Source: Mercurialis annua (taxonomy: Eukaryota; Streptophyta; Magnoliopsida; Malpighiales; Euphorbiaceae). Taken from it: a stretch of 64,000 bases of DNA. The number at the start of each line of letters is the position of its first letter. Positions within the stretch are counted from its first letter, which is position 1. Location of the stretch: positions 1,178,001-1,242,000 of the forward strand of contig NC_065577.1 of the NCBI RefSeq assembly GCF_937616625.2, read 5' to 3'. The notes beneath the pieces were generated by a model that was not told the DNA's origin, made no database searches, and saw only the letters and a program-made list of their open reading frames with translations. Below, one piece after another: positions 12,549 through 21,869 of this stretch. Both the position numbers and the translations under genes were made by a program.

Positions 12549-12609
12549 TCACTTTACTATTTATTTTCACTACACAATTTTTCATCTCTTAATCTTCAAA
12601 AATTCAAAA

Positions 12610-12771
12610 ATGAAACTATTTTGGATTATTATTATTATGTTACTTAATTTAATACTCATTGGTATATTTAATCTTCCGTGGAAAGAATTTTATTTATATT
12701 TAGGTATTTTTGTATTTATTGTTCTACCTTTACTAGTTGCTGCAATAATTGTTGATTATGCATATTTATAA
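12610..12771 (+). CDS. 53-aa hydrophobic leader ORF in the copia element
   Basis: ATG to TAA, 53 aa, upstream of gag. Nearly all residues are Ile, Leu, Phe, Val or Tyr. Two likely membrane helices are at about residues 4-20 and 28-49, joined by a loop with PWKEF. It begins MKLFWIIIIMLLNL. I do not recognise a family and copia elements do not normally encode such a protein. The frame sits just after a TATA-like element, so it may be expressed apart from gag. It could also be a chance AT-rich frame. Confidence 0.4.
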   Translation: MKLFWIIIIMLLNLILIGIFNLPWKEFYLYLGIFVFIVLPLLVAAIIVDYAYL

Positions 12772-12897
12772 GCCAAAAATATGATGGTTGTACTTGTTTG
12801 TTTACTCTTGAAAATAAATGATTATTATTTCTATGTTTTTATCGCATAAATAAATATTAGTTCTAATTATATTTATTTTTCATGTGATAGTTTAATC

Positions 12898-13929
12898 ATG
12901 TCAAACCTTACAAAGCTTGAATTTACGGCACTTGATGTATCTGGAAAAAATTATCTGTCATGGATACTAGATGCTAAAATACATCTGCAAGCCTCTGGTC
13001 ATGAGGACACTATTAAAGAGGGAAATAATGCCTCTACTCAAGATCGTGCAAAAGCAATGATCTTCCTTCGCCATCATCTTGATGAAGGATTAAAAAATGA
13101 ATATCTCAGTGAAGATAATCCACTTGTTCTCTGGAATAGTTTAAAAGAACGCTTCGACCATCAGAAGACTGTAATTCTTCCAAAAGCTCGTTATGACTGG
13201 ATGCATTTAAGATTGCAGGATTTTAAAAGTGTTAGTGAATACAATTCTGCAATATTCCGAATTAGCTCAAAGCTAAAATTGTGTGGAGAAACAATTACTG
13301 ATGAAGATTTATTAGAAAAAACATTCTCCACTTTTCATGCATCTAATGTGGTACTCCAGCAGCAGTATCGTGAGAAAGGGTTTAAGAAATATTCAGAGCT
13401 GATTTCTTGCCTTCTAGTGGCTGAGCAGAATAACGAGTTGTTAATGAAAAATCATGCGGCACGACCCACTGGTTCTGCTCCATTTCCTGAAGTAAATGCG
13501 AGCGCATATAGATCTCCTCGTGGTCGTGGTCGTGGCCGTGGTCGTGGTCATGGTTATGGTCGAGGTGGAAATAATTACAACCATGTCGGTTATAATAACT
13601 CCTTTAAGCATAAGAATCACCACCAGAAGTGGGATAAGAAGGAGGAGAAACAAGAAAACAGAAACAGTGGACAATACAAACATCAAGTGAAAAATGTCGA
13701 TAGTAAATGTTATCGATGTGGCATGACTGGGCATTGGTCGCGTACCTGTCGTACGCCCAAACATCTTGTTGAGCTTTACCAAGCTTCCCTCAAGGAAAAT
13801 GGAAAGAATATAGAAACAAATTTTGTTGCTGATGATGATTTTGACCATAGTCTAATGCATAATGACTCTATAGACATGACACATTTAGATGTTTCTGATT
13901 TTCTTGAGAACAATAATAATGAAAACTAA
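12898..13929 (+). CDS. gag: copia gag (capsid/nucleocapsid)
   Basis: 343 aa, opening MSNLTKLEFTALDVSGKNYL. The N-terminal 170 residues are the gag capsid region of copia elements (UBN2-type), with the usual KYSELISCLLVAEQNNELL helix. A basic Arg-Gly-rich tract at about 204-222 precedes a CCHC zinc knuckle, C271-x2-C-x4-H-x4-C, which binds RNA. Gag forms the virus-like particle in the cytoplasm. It ends in its own TAA, and pol resumes about 120 nt later in the same frame, so pol is not made by simple read-through. Open reading frame intact. Confidence 0.93.
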   Translation: MSNLTKLEFTALDVSGKNYLSWILDAKIHLQASGHEDTIKEGNNASTQDRAKAMIFLRHHLDEGLKNEYLSEDNPLVLWNSLKERFDHQKTVILPKARYDWMHLRLQDFKSVSEYNSAIFRISSKLKLCGETITDEDLLEKTFSTFHASNVVLQQQYREKGFKKYSELISCLLVAEQNNELLMKNHAARPTGSAPFPEVNASAYRSPRGRGRGRGRGHGYGRGGNNYNHVGYNNSFKHKNHHQKWDKKEEKQENRNSGQYKHQVKNVDSKCYRCGMTGHWSRTCRTPKHLVELYQASLKENGKNIETNFVADDDFDHSLMHNDSIDMTHLDVSDFLENNNNEN

Positions 13930-14049
13930 TCCAGCATGTATTGTAATGTTTTTATTATTTACTTATGTATTGTTGTGTTATTCTATAATTTCTTATGATG
14001 AATTTTTCTTTGTTTGAATTAAGAAGCATATGATAATTCTCAGCATGTT

Positions 14050-17000
14050 GTTTCGTCCAAGTTCAGTAATGAAGACATATGTCTTGTGGATAGTGCGACA
14101 ACCCACACTATACTCAAACACCAAAAATATTTTTCAAATCTTAAAAGATGTCAGACAAATGTCAGTACAATATCTGGTAAGGTAAAATTAATTGAAGGCT
14201 CCGGAAGAGCTACTATTCTATTACAAGGGGGAACTGTACTTACCATTAATGAAGCATTATTTTCCCCCAAGTCTCAAAGAAACTTGTTGAGTTTTAAAGA
14301 TATTCGTCTGAATAAATTCCATATTGAGACAAAAATGATGATAATATGGAATATCTTCATATTACAACAAATGTTTCAGGTAAGAAGCATGTAATTGAAA
14401 AATTACCCACATTTTCTTCTGGTTTATATTATACATATATAAATGTGGTCGAATCACATATGGCTGAAAAGAAAAAGTATTGTGATGCTTCAATACTAAA
14501 ATTATGGCATGAAAGATTGGGTCATCCAGGATCAATAATGATGCGGAGAATAATTGACAGTGCACGAGGACATCCACTGAAAGGTGAGAAAATTCCCCAA
14601 GTAAGTAATATGTCATGTACAGCTTGTTCTATTGGAAAATTAATTGTGAGACCTTCACCGGCTAAAATTGAGAATGAATCACCTTTATTTCTTGAAAGAA
14701 TTCAAGGTGATATATGTGGGCCAATTCATCCACCATGTGGACCATTCAGATATTTTATGGTATTGATTGACGCATCCAGCAGATGGTCACATGTTTGTTT
14801 ATTATCAACTCGCAATGTTGCATTTGCAAGATTTCTTGCTCAAATTATTAAATTGCGTGTTCAATTCCCTGATTACACAATTAAAAGGGTAAGACTTGAT
14901 AATGCTGGTGAATTCACATCTCAAACATTCAATGATTATTGCATGTCTGTTGGAATCACAGTTGAGCATCCTGTTGCACACGTACATACACAGAATGGTT
15001 TAGCTGAATCTCTAATTAAGCGCCTTCAGCTTATTGCTAGACCATTAATGATGAGAACTAAGCTACCTATCTCTATATGGGGACATGCTATATTACATGC
15101 TGCATCATTAATTCGTGTTAGACCTAGTGCATATCATAAATACTCCCCATTACAATTAGCATTTGGTCAAGAACCAGATATTGCCCATCTTAGGGTTTTT
15201 GGTTGTGCTGTATACGTGCCAATTGCACCACCACAACGCACAAAAATGGGTCCTCAAAGAAGATTGGGAATATACGTTGGTTATGTGTCTGCATCCATAA
15301 TTAGGTATCTTGAACCTTTAACAGGTGATGTTTTTACAGCACGTTTCGCCGATTGTCATTTTAATGAAGAAGAGTTCCCACCATTAGGGGGAGAAAATAA
15401 ACAATCAGATAAAAATATTGCATGGTGTGAACCTTCATTATTGCATCTTGATCCTTGCACAAAACAATGTGAAACAGAAGTTCAAAAGATTGTGCATTTG
15501 CAAGCTGTTGCAAATCAATTACCTGATGCATTTACAGATACAAAAAGAGTGACTAAATCATATATACCAGCAGTTAATGCCCCTGCTAGAGTTGAGATTC
15601 CAAAAGAGAATTCTGAAAATAAAGTCGCTCATGAATCAAAGACACGCCAGAAGCGTGGAAGACCGATCGGTTCAAGAAATAAAAATCCTAGGAAAAGAAA
15701 AGGAGCAGAAAATCTCGATCATGCTAGCAAAGAGAAAGGTGTTCCTGAAGAAACACAAGATAAAGAAAATACTCCAGAAGAAGAAATAAATGAGGTTAAC
15801 CAAGGCAATGCCCCAGAAGAGGATATGAATGTAATTAATCAAGACAGTACCCTAGAAGAGGACACAAATGAGAATAACGAAGAAATCTCGATTAATTACA
15901 ATAATACAAAGATTGTTTGGAATCGAGACACAATGGAAAATATTGACGAAATTTTCTCTTATGCTGTTGCATGTGATATCATAAATGGAAATGAGGATCC
16001 CGAACCGAGATCGGTTATTGAATGTCAAAATAGACATGATTGGGATAAATGGAAAGACGCTATGCAAGCTGAATTAGATTCTCTTAACAAGAGAAGTGTG
16101 TTTGGACCTGTTGTCCTCACACCTAAAGATGTGAACCCGGTAGGTTACAAATGGGTCTTTATACGAAAACGAAATGAGAAAAATGAAATCACAAGATATA
16201 AAGCTAGACTTGTTGCTCAAGGCTTTTCTCAAAGACCTGGGATTGATTATGATGAAACATATTCTCCTGTCATGGATGCAATTATATTTCGATATTTGAT
16301 CAGTCTTGCAGTTTCTAAGAAATTAGAAATGCGTCTCATGGATGTTGTAACAGCATACTTGTATGGATCGCTAGATAGCGATATTTATATTAAGGTCCCT
16401 GAAGGATTTAAAATGCCTGAAGCATTAAATAGAAAACCCAAAGAAATATATTCAATCAAATTGCAAAGATCTTTGTATGGGTTAAAACAATCAGGACGCA
16501 TGTGGTATAATCGTTTAAGCGATTATTTGATAAATAAAGGCTATGTGAATAACCTTATTTGCCCATGCGTTTTTATCAAGAAATCAACATCCGGATTTGT
16601 GATTATAGCTGTCTATGTTGACGATTTAAATATTATTGGAACAGACAGTGAGATCAATGAAGCAAGTGTGTACTTAAAGGAAGAATTTGAAATGAAAGAT
16701 CTTGGAAAAACCAAATATTGTCTTGGTTTACAAATTGAACATATGCACAATGGTGTATTAGTGCATCAGTCAAATTATATAGAAAAGTGTTGGACCTTAA
16801 TTGATTCAATCTCTTCTATTTTGACCATGACAATTAACACCAAAGGTTCTAACACTCTAATTAAGTGTGTAGGAACCCCCCGGAACACTCGAAAAGCAAA
16901 TCGGGCATCTCTAGCGACAATCGAATTTTTTCGATCACCAAGCTGTCCAGAGGAAGTTGGCGGGCGCCAACATTAGTTCGCGGGAGCGAACTTAATCAGA

Positions 17001-18582
17001 CATGAATAGGGGCTGAAGCTCGCGAGTGCCAGATTCAACAAGTGTTGAGGGCGAAGTTGAGTTCGCGGGCGCGAAGTGTACCTCGCGGGCGCGAAGTTTA
17101 AATCTCAAAAAGTTGAGTTGCAACGGTCATTTATTACACCCAACGAGGTGCTGACACTTCAGCAGAGGACCGTTGAGAACTTTTTCCAAGGAGCCGTTCG
17201 CGGGCGCGAAGTTAAGTTGGCGGGCGCGAACCTAGTCTGGCAAGGCATTCTTGGAAAAGTTGATTTGTTACTCTTTTGCAACACACAAAAGGAGTAACGG
17301 GAAGAATTGTTTGGAGGCCTATATATATCATACTATTGTGTATGGAAAAGGGTTGACAACCAAAGCATTCAAACCTCTCAAGCAATCTTCAAATCTTGTG
17401 TGAAAAACCTTTGTAATTTGTTGGTTTAAGAGTGAACCCTAGAAACTCATGTTGTTGTTTGGTTTGTAGTTTTGCCTAGAAAAACTATAGGTTGTTGTTG
17501 TTAGTTGTTGGTTTGGGTTGAGCCTTTGAAAACCTAAGTTGGGAGTGAACTTGTAAAAACTCCAAGTTTAGTGGAAACCTCTAGTTTGAGGGAAGTGGAT
17601 GTAGGTGAGTGTGTTAATCACCGAACCACTATAAATATTGTGTGTTCTTCCTTCTCAAACCTCCATTAATTTAGTTTTAATCAAATCCGTAATCCGCAAA
17701 AGTTTTTAGTGGCAACTATTCAACCCCCCCTTCTAGTTGCTATTGGGTTACAAAAAGATCTTAAAACGTTTTGGTATGGATAAAGCAAATCCTTTAAGTA
17801 CTCCTATGGTTAATCGATCACTAAATGTTGAAACTGATCCATTTCGTCCTTGTGGAGAAAATGAGGATATTCTTGGTCCTGAAGTACCATATCTCAGTGC
17901 AATTGGAGCACTTATGTATCTCGCTAATTGCACTCGTCCTGACATATCCTTTTCTGTCAATTTATTGGCAAGATTCAGTTCAGCTCCCACGAAGAGACAT
18001 TGGAATGGAATCAAACATATATTACGTTATCTTCGTGGAAGCACTGATCTTGGTTTATTTTATTCTAACGATTCAAATCTAGAATTGATTGGTTATGCAG
18101 ATGCAGGTTATTTGTCTGATCCTCATAAGGTTAAGTCTCAAACTGGATATGTATTTACAAGTGGAGGTACTGCAATTTCTTGGCGGTCACAGAAACAAAC
18201 AATTGTAGCCACTTCCTCAAATCATGCTGAACTTATTGCATTACATGAAGCAAGTAGGGAATGTGTGTGGCTCAAATCAATAACACAACACATTCAAGAA
18301 TCTTGTGGTTTTCCAGTCTATAAGAGTCCAACTGTTCTATACGAAGATAATGCTGCATGTATAGCACAAATCAAGGAAGGATACGTCAAGAGTGACAGAA
18401 CCAAACATATACCTCCAAAATTCTTTTCATACACTCAAGAACTCATAAAGAATCAAGAAATTGACATCCAATATGTTCAATCAAATAACAATTCATCTGA
18501 TCTCTTCACGAAGTCACTTCCTACAGCAATATTTAGAAAACATGTTCATAATATTGGAATGCGTCATCTGCGAAATACATGA
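14050..18582 (+). pseudogene. pol: copia pol, disrupted (PR-INT-RT-RH)
   Basis: Protease region from about 14050 with the active-site word VDSATTHT (about 14080-14103). The frame then shifts within an A-run near 14330-14340 (frame 1 to frame 3), and integrase continues: HERLGH and CTAC zinc-binding pairs, then acidic residues in GDICG, LDNAGEF and GLAES. Reverse transcriptase follows with YVDD at 14614+2000 (16614-16625). At 16787 the frame is split by a 965-bp insertion and resumes at 17758 with RNase H words ADAGYLSD, SSNHAELIAL and YEDNAACIAQ, ending at 18582. Removing insertion plus duplicate (970 bp) keeps the frame. Two lesions, so non-functional as read. Confidence 0.93.
16788..17752 (+). 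mobile_element. Nested solo LTR (TG...CA) inside copia RT
   Basis: A 965-bp insertion starting TGTTGG and ending GGTTACA, flanked by a 5-bp duplicate AAAAG (16783-16787 and 17753-17757). Size, TG...CA ends, 5-bp duplicate, a TATA-like run at about 17319-17330 and the C-rich CAACCCCCC word near the end match LTRs of large plant copia elements, so this is most likely a solo LTR. It contains six short GC-rich inverted repeats between 16957 and 17241. No coding frame of note. Confidence 0.8.
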
Positions 18583-18636
18583 AGGATTATCTATGTTGCA
18601 ATGAGGGGGAGAAATTACGCACTGCACTCTTTTTCC

Positions 18637-18678
18637 CTAACTAAAGTTTTTATCCCATTGGGTTTTTCTTTAGTGAGG
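18637..18678 (+). other. 3' hairpin of the copia element
   Basis: CTAACTAAAG (18637-18646) can pair with CTTTAGTGAG (18668-18677) across a T-rich loop holding ATCCCATTGGG. It lies between the end of pol and the 3' LTR. A second purine tract GAGGGGGAG is just upstream (18603-18611). Confidence 0.5.
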
Positions 18679-18732
18679 TTTTTAATGAGGCAGTACGACA
18701 TAGCGTACTTTGGAACAAACATTTTGTCATCC

Positions 18733-18741
18733 AAGGGGGAG
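18733..18741 (+). other. Polypurine tract of the copia element
   Basis: AAGGGGGAG directly abuts the 3' LTR, where the plus-strand primer is expected. Confidence 0.9.
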
Positions 18742-19027
18742 TGTTATGAATATAATGTGAATATGGTGTATGACAAAATTACCTATCCAATTAGGTGAAA
18801 AAATTTCAACCCTCCATTTTTGACATGCATGTAAATGCATTAATTACATGGTGGGTGAAATTGCCTATAAATAGGTTTCCATCCATGTAAATTTTACAAT
18901 TGAAAATACTCATCAAAGAAGTAAAATTCCTCCCAAATATTTGCTCTCTTGTTGCATTATTGTGATCACTAATTATTAATTAGTTTAGTCTATAAACATT
19001 ATTTATATTATCATTAAATTTATAACA
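18742..19027 (+). repeat. 3' LTR of the copia element
   Basis: 286 bp, reads the same as the 5' LTR. Followed by the AATAT target duplicate at 19028-19032. Confidence 0.95.
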
Positions 19028-19032
19028 AATAT

Positions 19033-20895
19033 GATATTTATTTGTTGACATAAATGGTGGTGTGAGTGGTGAGGTGAAAAGTAGGATTGTTTTTTCATGT
19101 GTTGTTCGAGTTCTTAGGGATTTGATGACTTAAAGGGTACGGTTTGAATGTTGAAATATGTTTGCATGATTTAGTCAATTTGTCGGGCTACTTATTTATT
19201 TATTTATTTATTCAGGTGGTGTAGTTTTCTTTCTTATTCTTTTTGTTTTTCAATGTTTGATCTCTCCTCAACATATCCCAAAATCTTACTTAAATTATAC
19301 ATAGATCATGCTATAAATTATCATACATTATATTAATTAAAATTTAAATTAATAATATTAATAATATCACTTTATTGACATCATTGGATTTTAGTGTGTG
19401 TGTGTATGCAAATACATCATTGGACATAGCTTATAAAATTAAAACTCTTTATTAATAATATCCTTTAATTCAAAATCCATAAACTTTAATGTTCTTTTAG
19501 AGTAGTGATGTATATCTGATCAAAAAAAAAAAAGAGTAGTGATGTATATCTTTTATTTTACATAATTATTATTTTAAAATACTGAAGTTTACATGCACAT
19601 TATAATATTTAAGGTGTAAATATTTCATATTAATTATTTTATATTTAGCCTAATCATCCAACAACCGTTCACCTTTTTGAATTTTTTTGTCTATATTTTA
19701 AACTTTCAAAATGTCAATTTTATCTTATTTCTTAATTTTTGTTTAGTTTCTTTTGTACCCATTTTTCAAAGTGTCCACTCTAAAAAAATTCAAATTTATC
19801 CTTCATGTATTAAGAACTAAAAATTGACATTATATGTCAAATATTGAGGACATTTGAACCCTTTTCAAGCTAAAATCTCTAATTTGAAAAAATTAGTACA
19901 ATCGAAATAGAATTGATGATTTTAAAAATTAAAAACATAAATAAAAAAAGTCGTAAATCTAAAATATTTTAGAAGGATTAATCCTTTATATTCTATTTTT
20001 TAAACTTGTAACATGACAAAAAAAAATCAAATTCTATTGTTGTTTTGTGCTATTTATCAAATATATATAAAAAAAATGGAACCAAACAAGCACTTTTTAA
20101 TCATGAAAAATATACTTGCTTGCTATGTATATATAAATTTTTGCAATTCTCTATATCCAATATTATAAATCAGTATCTATTGCATGTCAAATATTTATAA
20201 TTCAAACTATTTATACATTGACGCGTATATTTGAATTACATAAATAAGTATTTGAAGTATTGTGCAAAGAATGAGGAGTAAGATAAATAAGTATTTTTTT
20301 GACCAAAACAAAAAGTGCAAGGACTTGCCTTCCTAACTATAACTACTCAACCTAATTCCCACGCACCAAAACATCCTTTTCCCACTCAGCTATATGCCTC
20401 TGACCATTTACAATTTACAAGCTGCATTGTCGGCAATTAGGAGTCACCGGACATTTTATAACATAGGGAATGAGCCAAAATATTAATTGTCGATTAAAAA
20501 TCAGGCAATTTGAAAATTTATCAAATTTTAATAAAGAATAATGCTAATATATAACAACATTTTTAACCCATCTTTTGTTACCGCCTGACGTGTCAATCAA
20601 AAAGTGGATTGATTAAATTCTATTTTTGAGATATACACTTTAGAATGGAAATTGAACGATCCACTGATGGTACCTGCTCGTTTTCCTCTCCTAGCATGCG
20701 ATATTTTTACTTTTATTTGTGAGTAAAATATTCATGAGATTCAATTCTGTAATCAATTAAATATCTTCTATAATTCGCCATCTTTTTCTACATTCTGTAG
20801 CCTCCAAAAGTAGAAGAATTGGATTGTTTACTAGTCTGGATAGTTGCCATAAACAGATGCACAAATTTTCACTTCAAGATGGTTAGGTGTGGTCT
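19033..20895. other. AT-rich intergenic stretch
   Basis: No gene seen. It has a TTTA microsatellite at about 19192-19211 and the short poly-A-flanked direct repeat described separately at 19499-19551. Confidence 0.5.
19499..19551 (+). mobile_element. Tail-only retroposon footprint (19-bp direct repeat)
   Basis: A perfect 19-bp repeat (AGAGTAGTGATGTATATCT at 19499-19517 and 19533-19551) flanks 15 bp, GATC followed by eleven A. This is what target-primed reverse transcription leaves when only the poly-A tail of a LINE or SINE is inserted. Simple duplication is the alternative. Confidence 0.5.
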
Positions 20896-20905
20896 AATCT
20901 TTTTT

Positions 20906-21243
20906 GGCTTAATATATAGTTTGACCCCTGAACTTATACCCTTTTACCCATCTAACCTCTAAACTTAACGTCTCACCTATCGAACCTCTGAACTTGTTAA
21001 ATAATCCGATTTGACCCCTGAACTTGATAAATTTGTAAATATTGAACCCTTCGTGTCCACCTGTCACTTGAAACATTCTAGAAAAAATTGTGTACGGAGG
21101 GGTTCAATGTTTACGTATTTATCAAGTTCGGGGGTCAAATCGGGTTATTTAACAAGTTCAGGGGTTCGATAGGTGAGACGTTAAGTTTAGGGGTTAAATG
21201 GGTAAAAGGGTACAAGTTCAGGGGTCAAACTATGTATTCAGCC
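20906..21243. mobile_element. 338-bp foldback MITE, Mutator type (copy 1)
   Basis: Almost wholly an inverted repeat: arms carry GGCTTAATA, GTTTGACCCCTGAACTT and similar words in mirror order around a centre near 21075. A 10-bp direct duplicate AATCTTTTTT flanks it (20896-20905, 21244-21253), pointing to a Mutator-like transposase. The same 338-bp element is at 61549-61886. Confidence 0.88.
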
Positions 21244-21253
21244 AATCTTTTTT

Positions 21254-21693
21254 AGTGGGATGATGCATGATGATGGGATATGAGCTTTTGTGTTAGGAAT
21301 TAGGACTAATTTCAAGTTGAATTTCATTAAAAAAGATAGCTACCTTTATTTGGAGAAAAAGAGAATTGAAGTAATTGACTATACATAGGATTGTTAATTA
21401 AAATATTTGGAAATAATTGACCAAGATTAGTAAGATCAACTATAATAATAACACCTAATTAGTAAAATAACCTAATTCAGTTTCATGAGATTATGCTATC
21501 CACTTCTCAAATAAATATAGTTCTAACGAGTCAAAGCTTAAAACTTTTTTTTAATTGAAAATCGGATTTGTCAAATAAAATTATAAACTATATGTATTTT
21601 ATAATTTTAACATGAACTTTAATTTTTACAATTCACCAATTAAAAACATTGATCAATTTGACAATGTGAACATCAAAATCCGTCTTACCATGT
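21254..21693. other. AT-rich intergenic stretch
   Basis: Short AT-rich gap between two Mutator-type elements. I see nothing in it. Confidence 0.6.
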
Positions 21694-21869
21694 CTGTTTT
21701 TTGGGTTTTTGATATTTTTGTTCCCCCTTTTAAGAGGAAATTCTAATTTTGTGCCCCAAACCATAAAAATTCTATTTTTGTGCCTGGGGACCCACCAGCC
21801 CGCAATGGGCAATTGCCAGCCCGCAATTGCTCATTGCGGGCTGGACTAATCCAGCTGATTAACAAATTA

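Larger units (their letters stand above)
11801..19027 (+). mobile_element. Ty1/copia LTR retrotransposon, intact ends, broken pol
   Basis: A 7227-bp element bounded by two 286-bp LTRs (11801-12086, 18742-19027) that I read as identical, each starting TGTTAT and ending ATAACA. A 5-bp target duplication AATAT lies at 11796-11800 and 19028-19032. The internal order is leader, gag, protease, integrase, reverse transcriptase, RNase H, the copia order. gag is open, but pol has a frameshift near 14330 and a 965-bp insertion at 16788. LTR identity implies recent insertion, yet the element cannot be autonomous as it stands. Confidence 0.97.

Noticed and set aside
13441..13848. 135-codon minus frame opposite gag
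   Set aside because: Antisense of the Arg-Gly-rich and zinc-knuckle region of gag.
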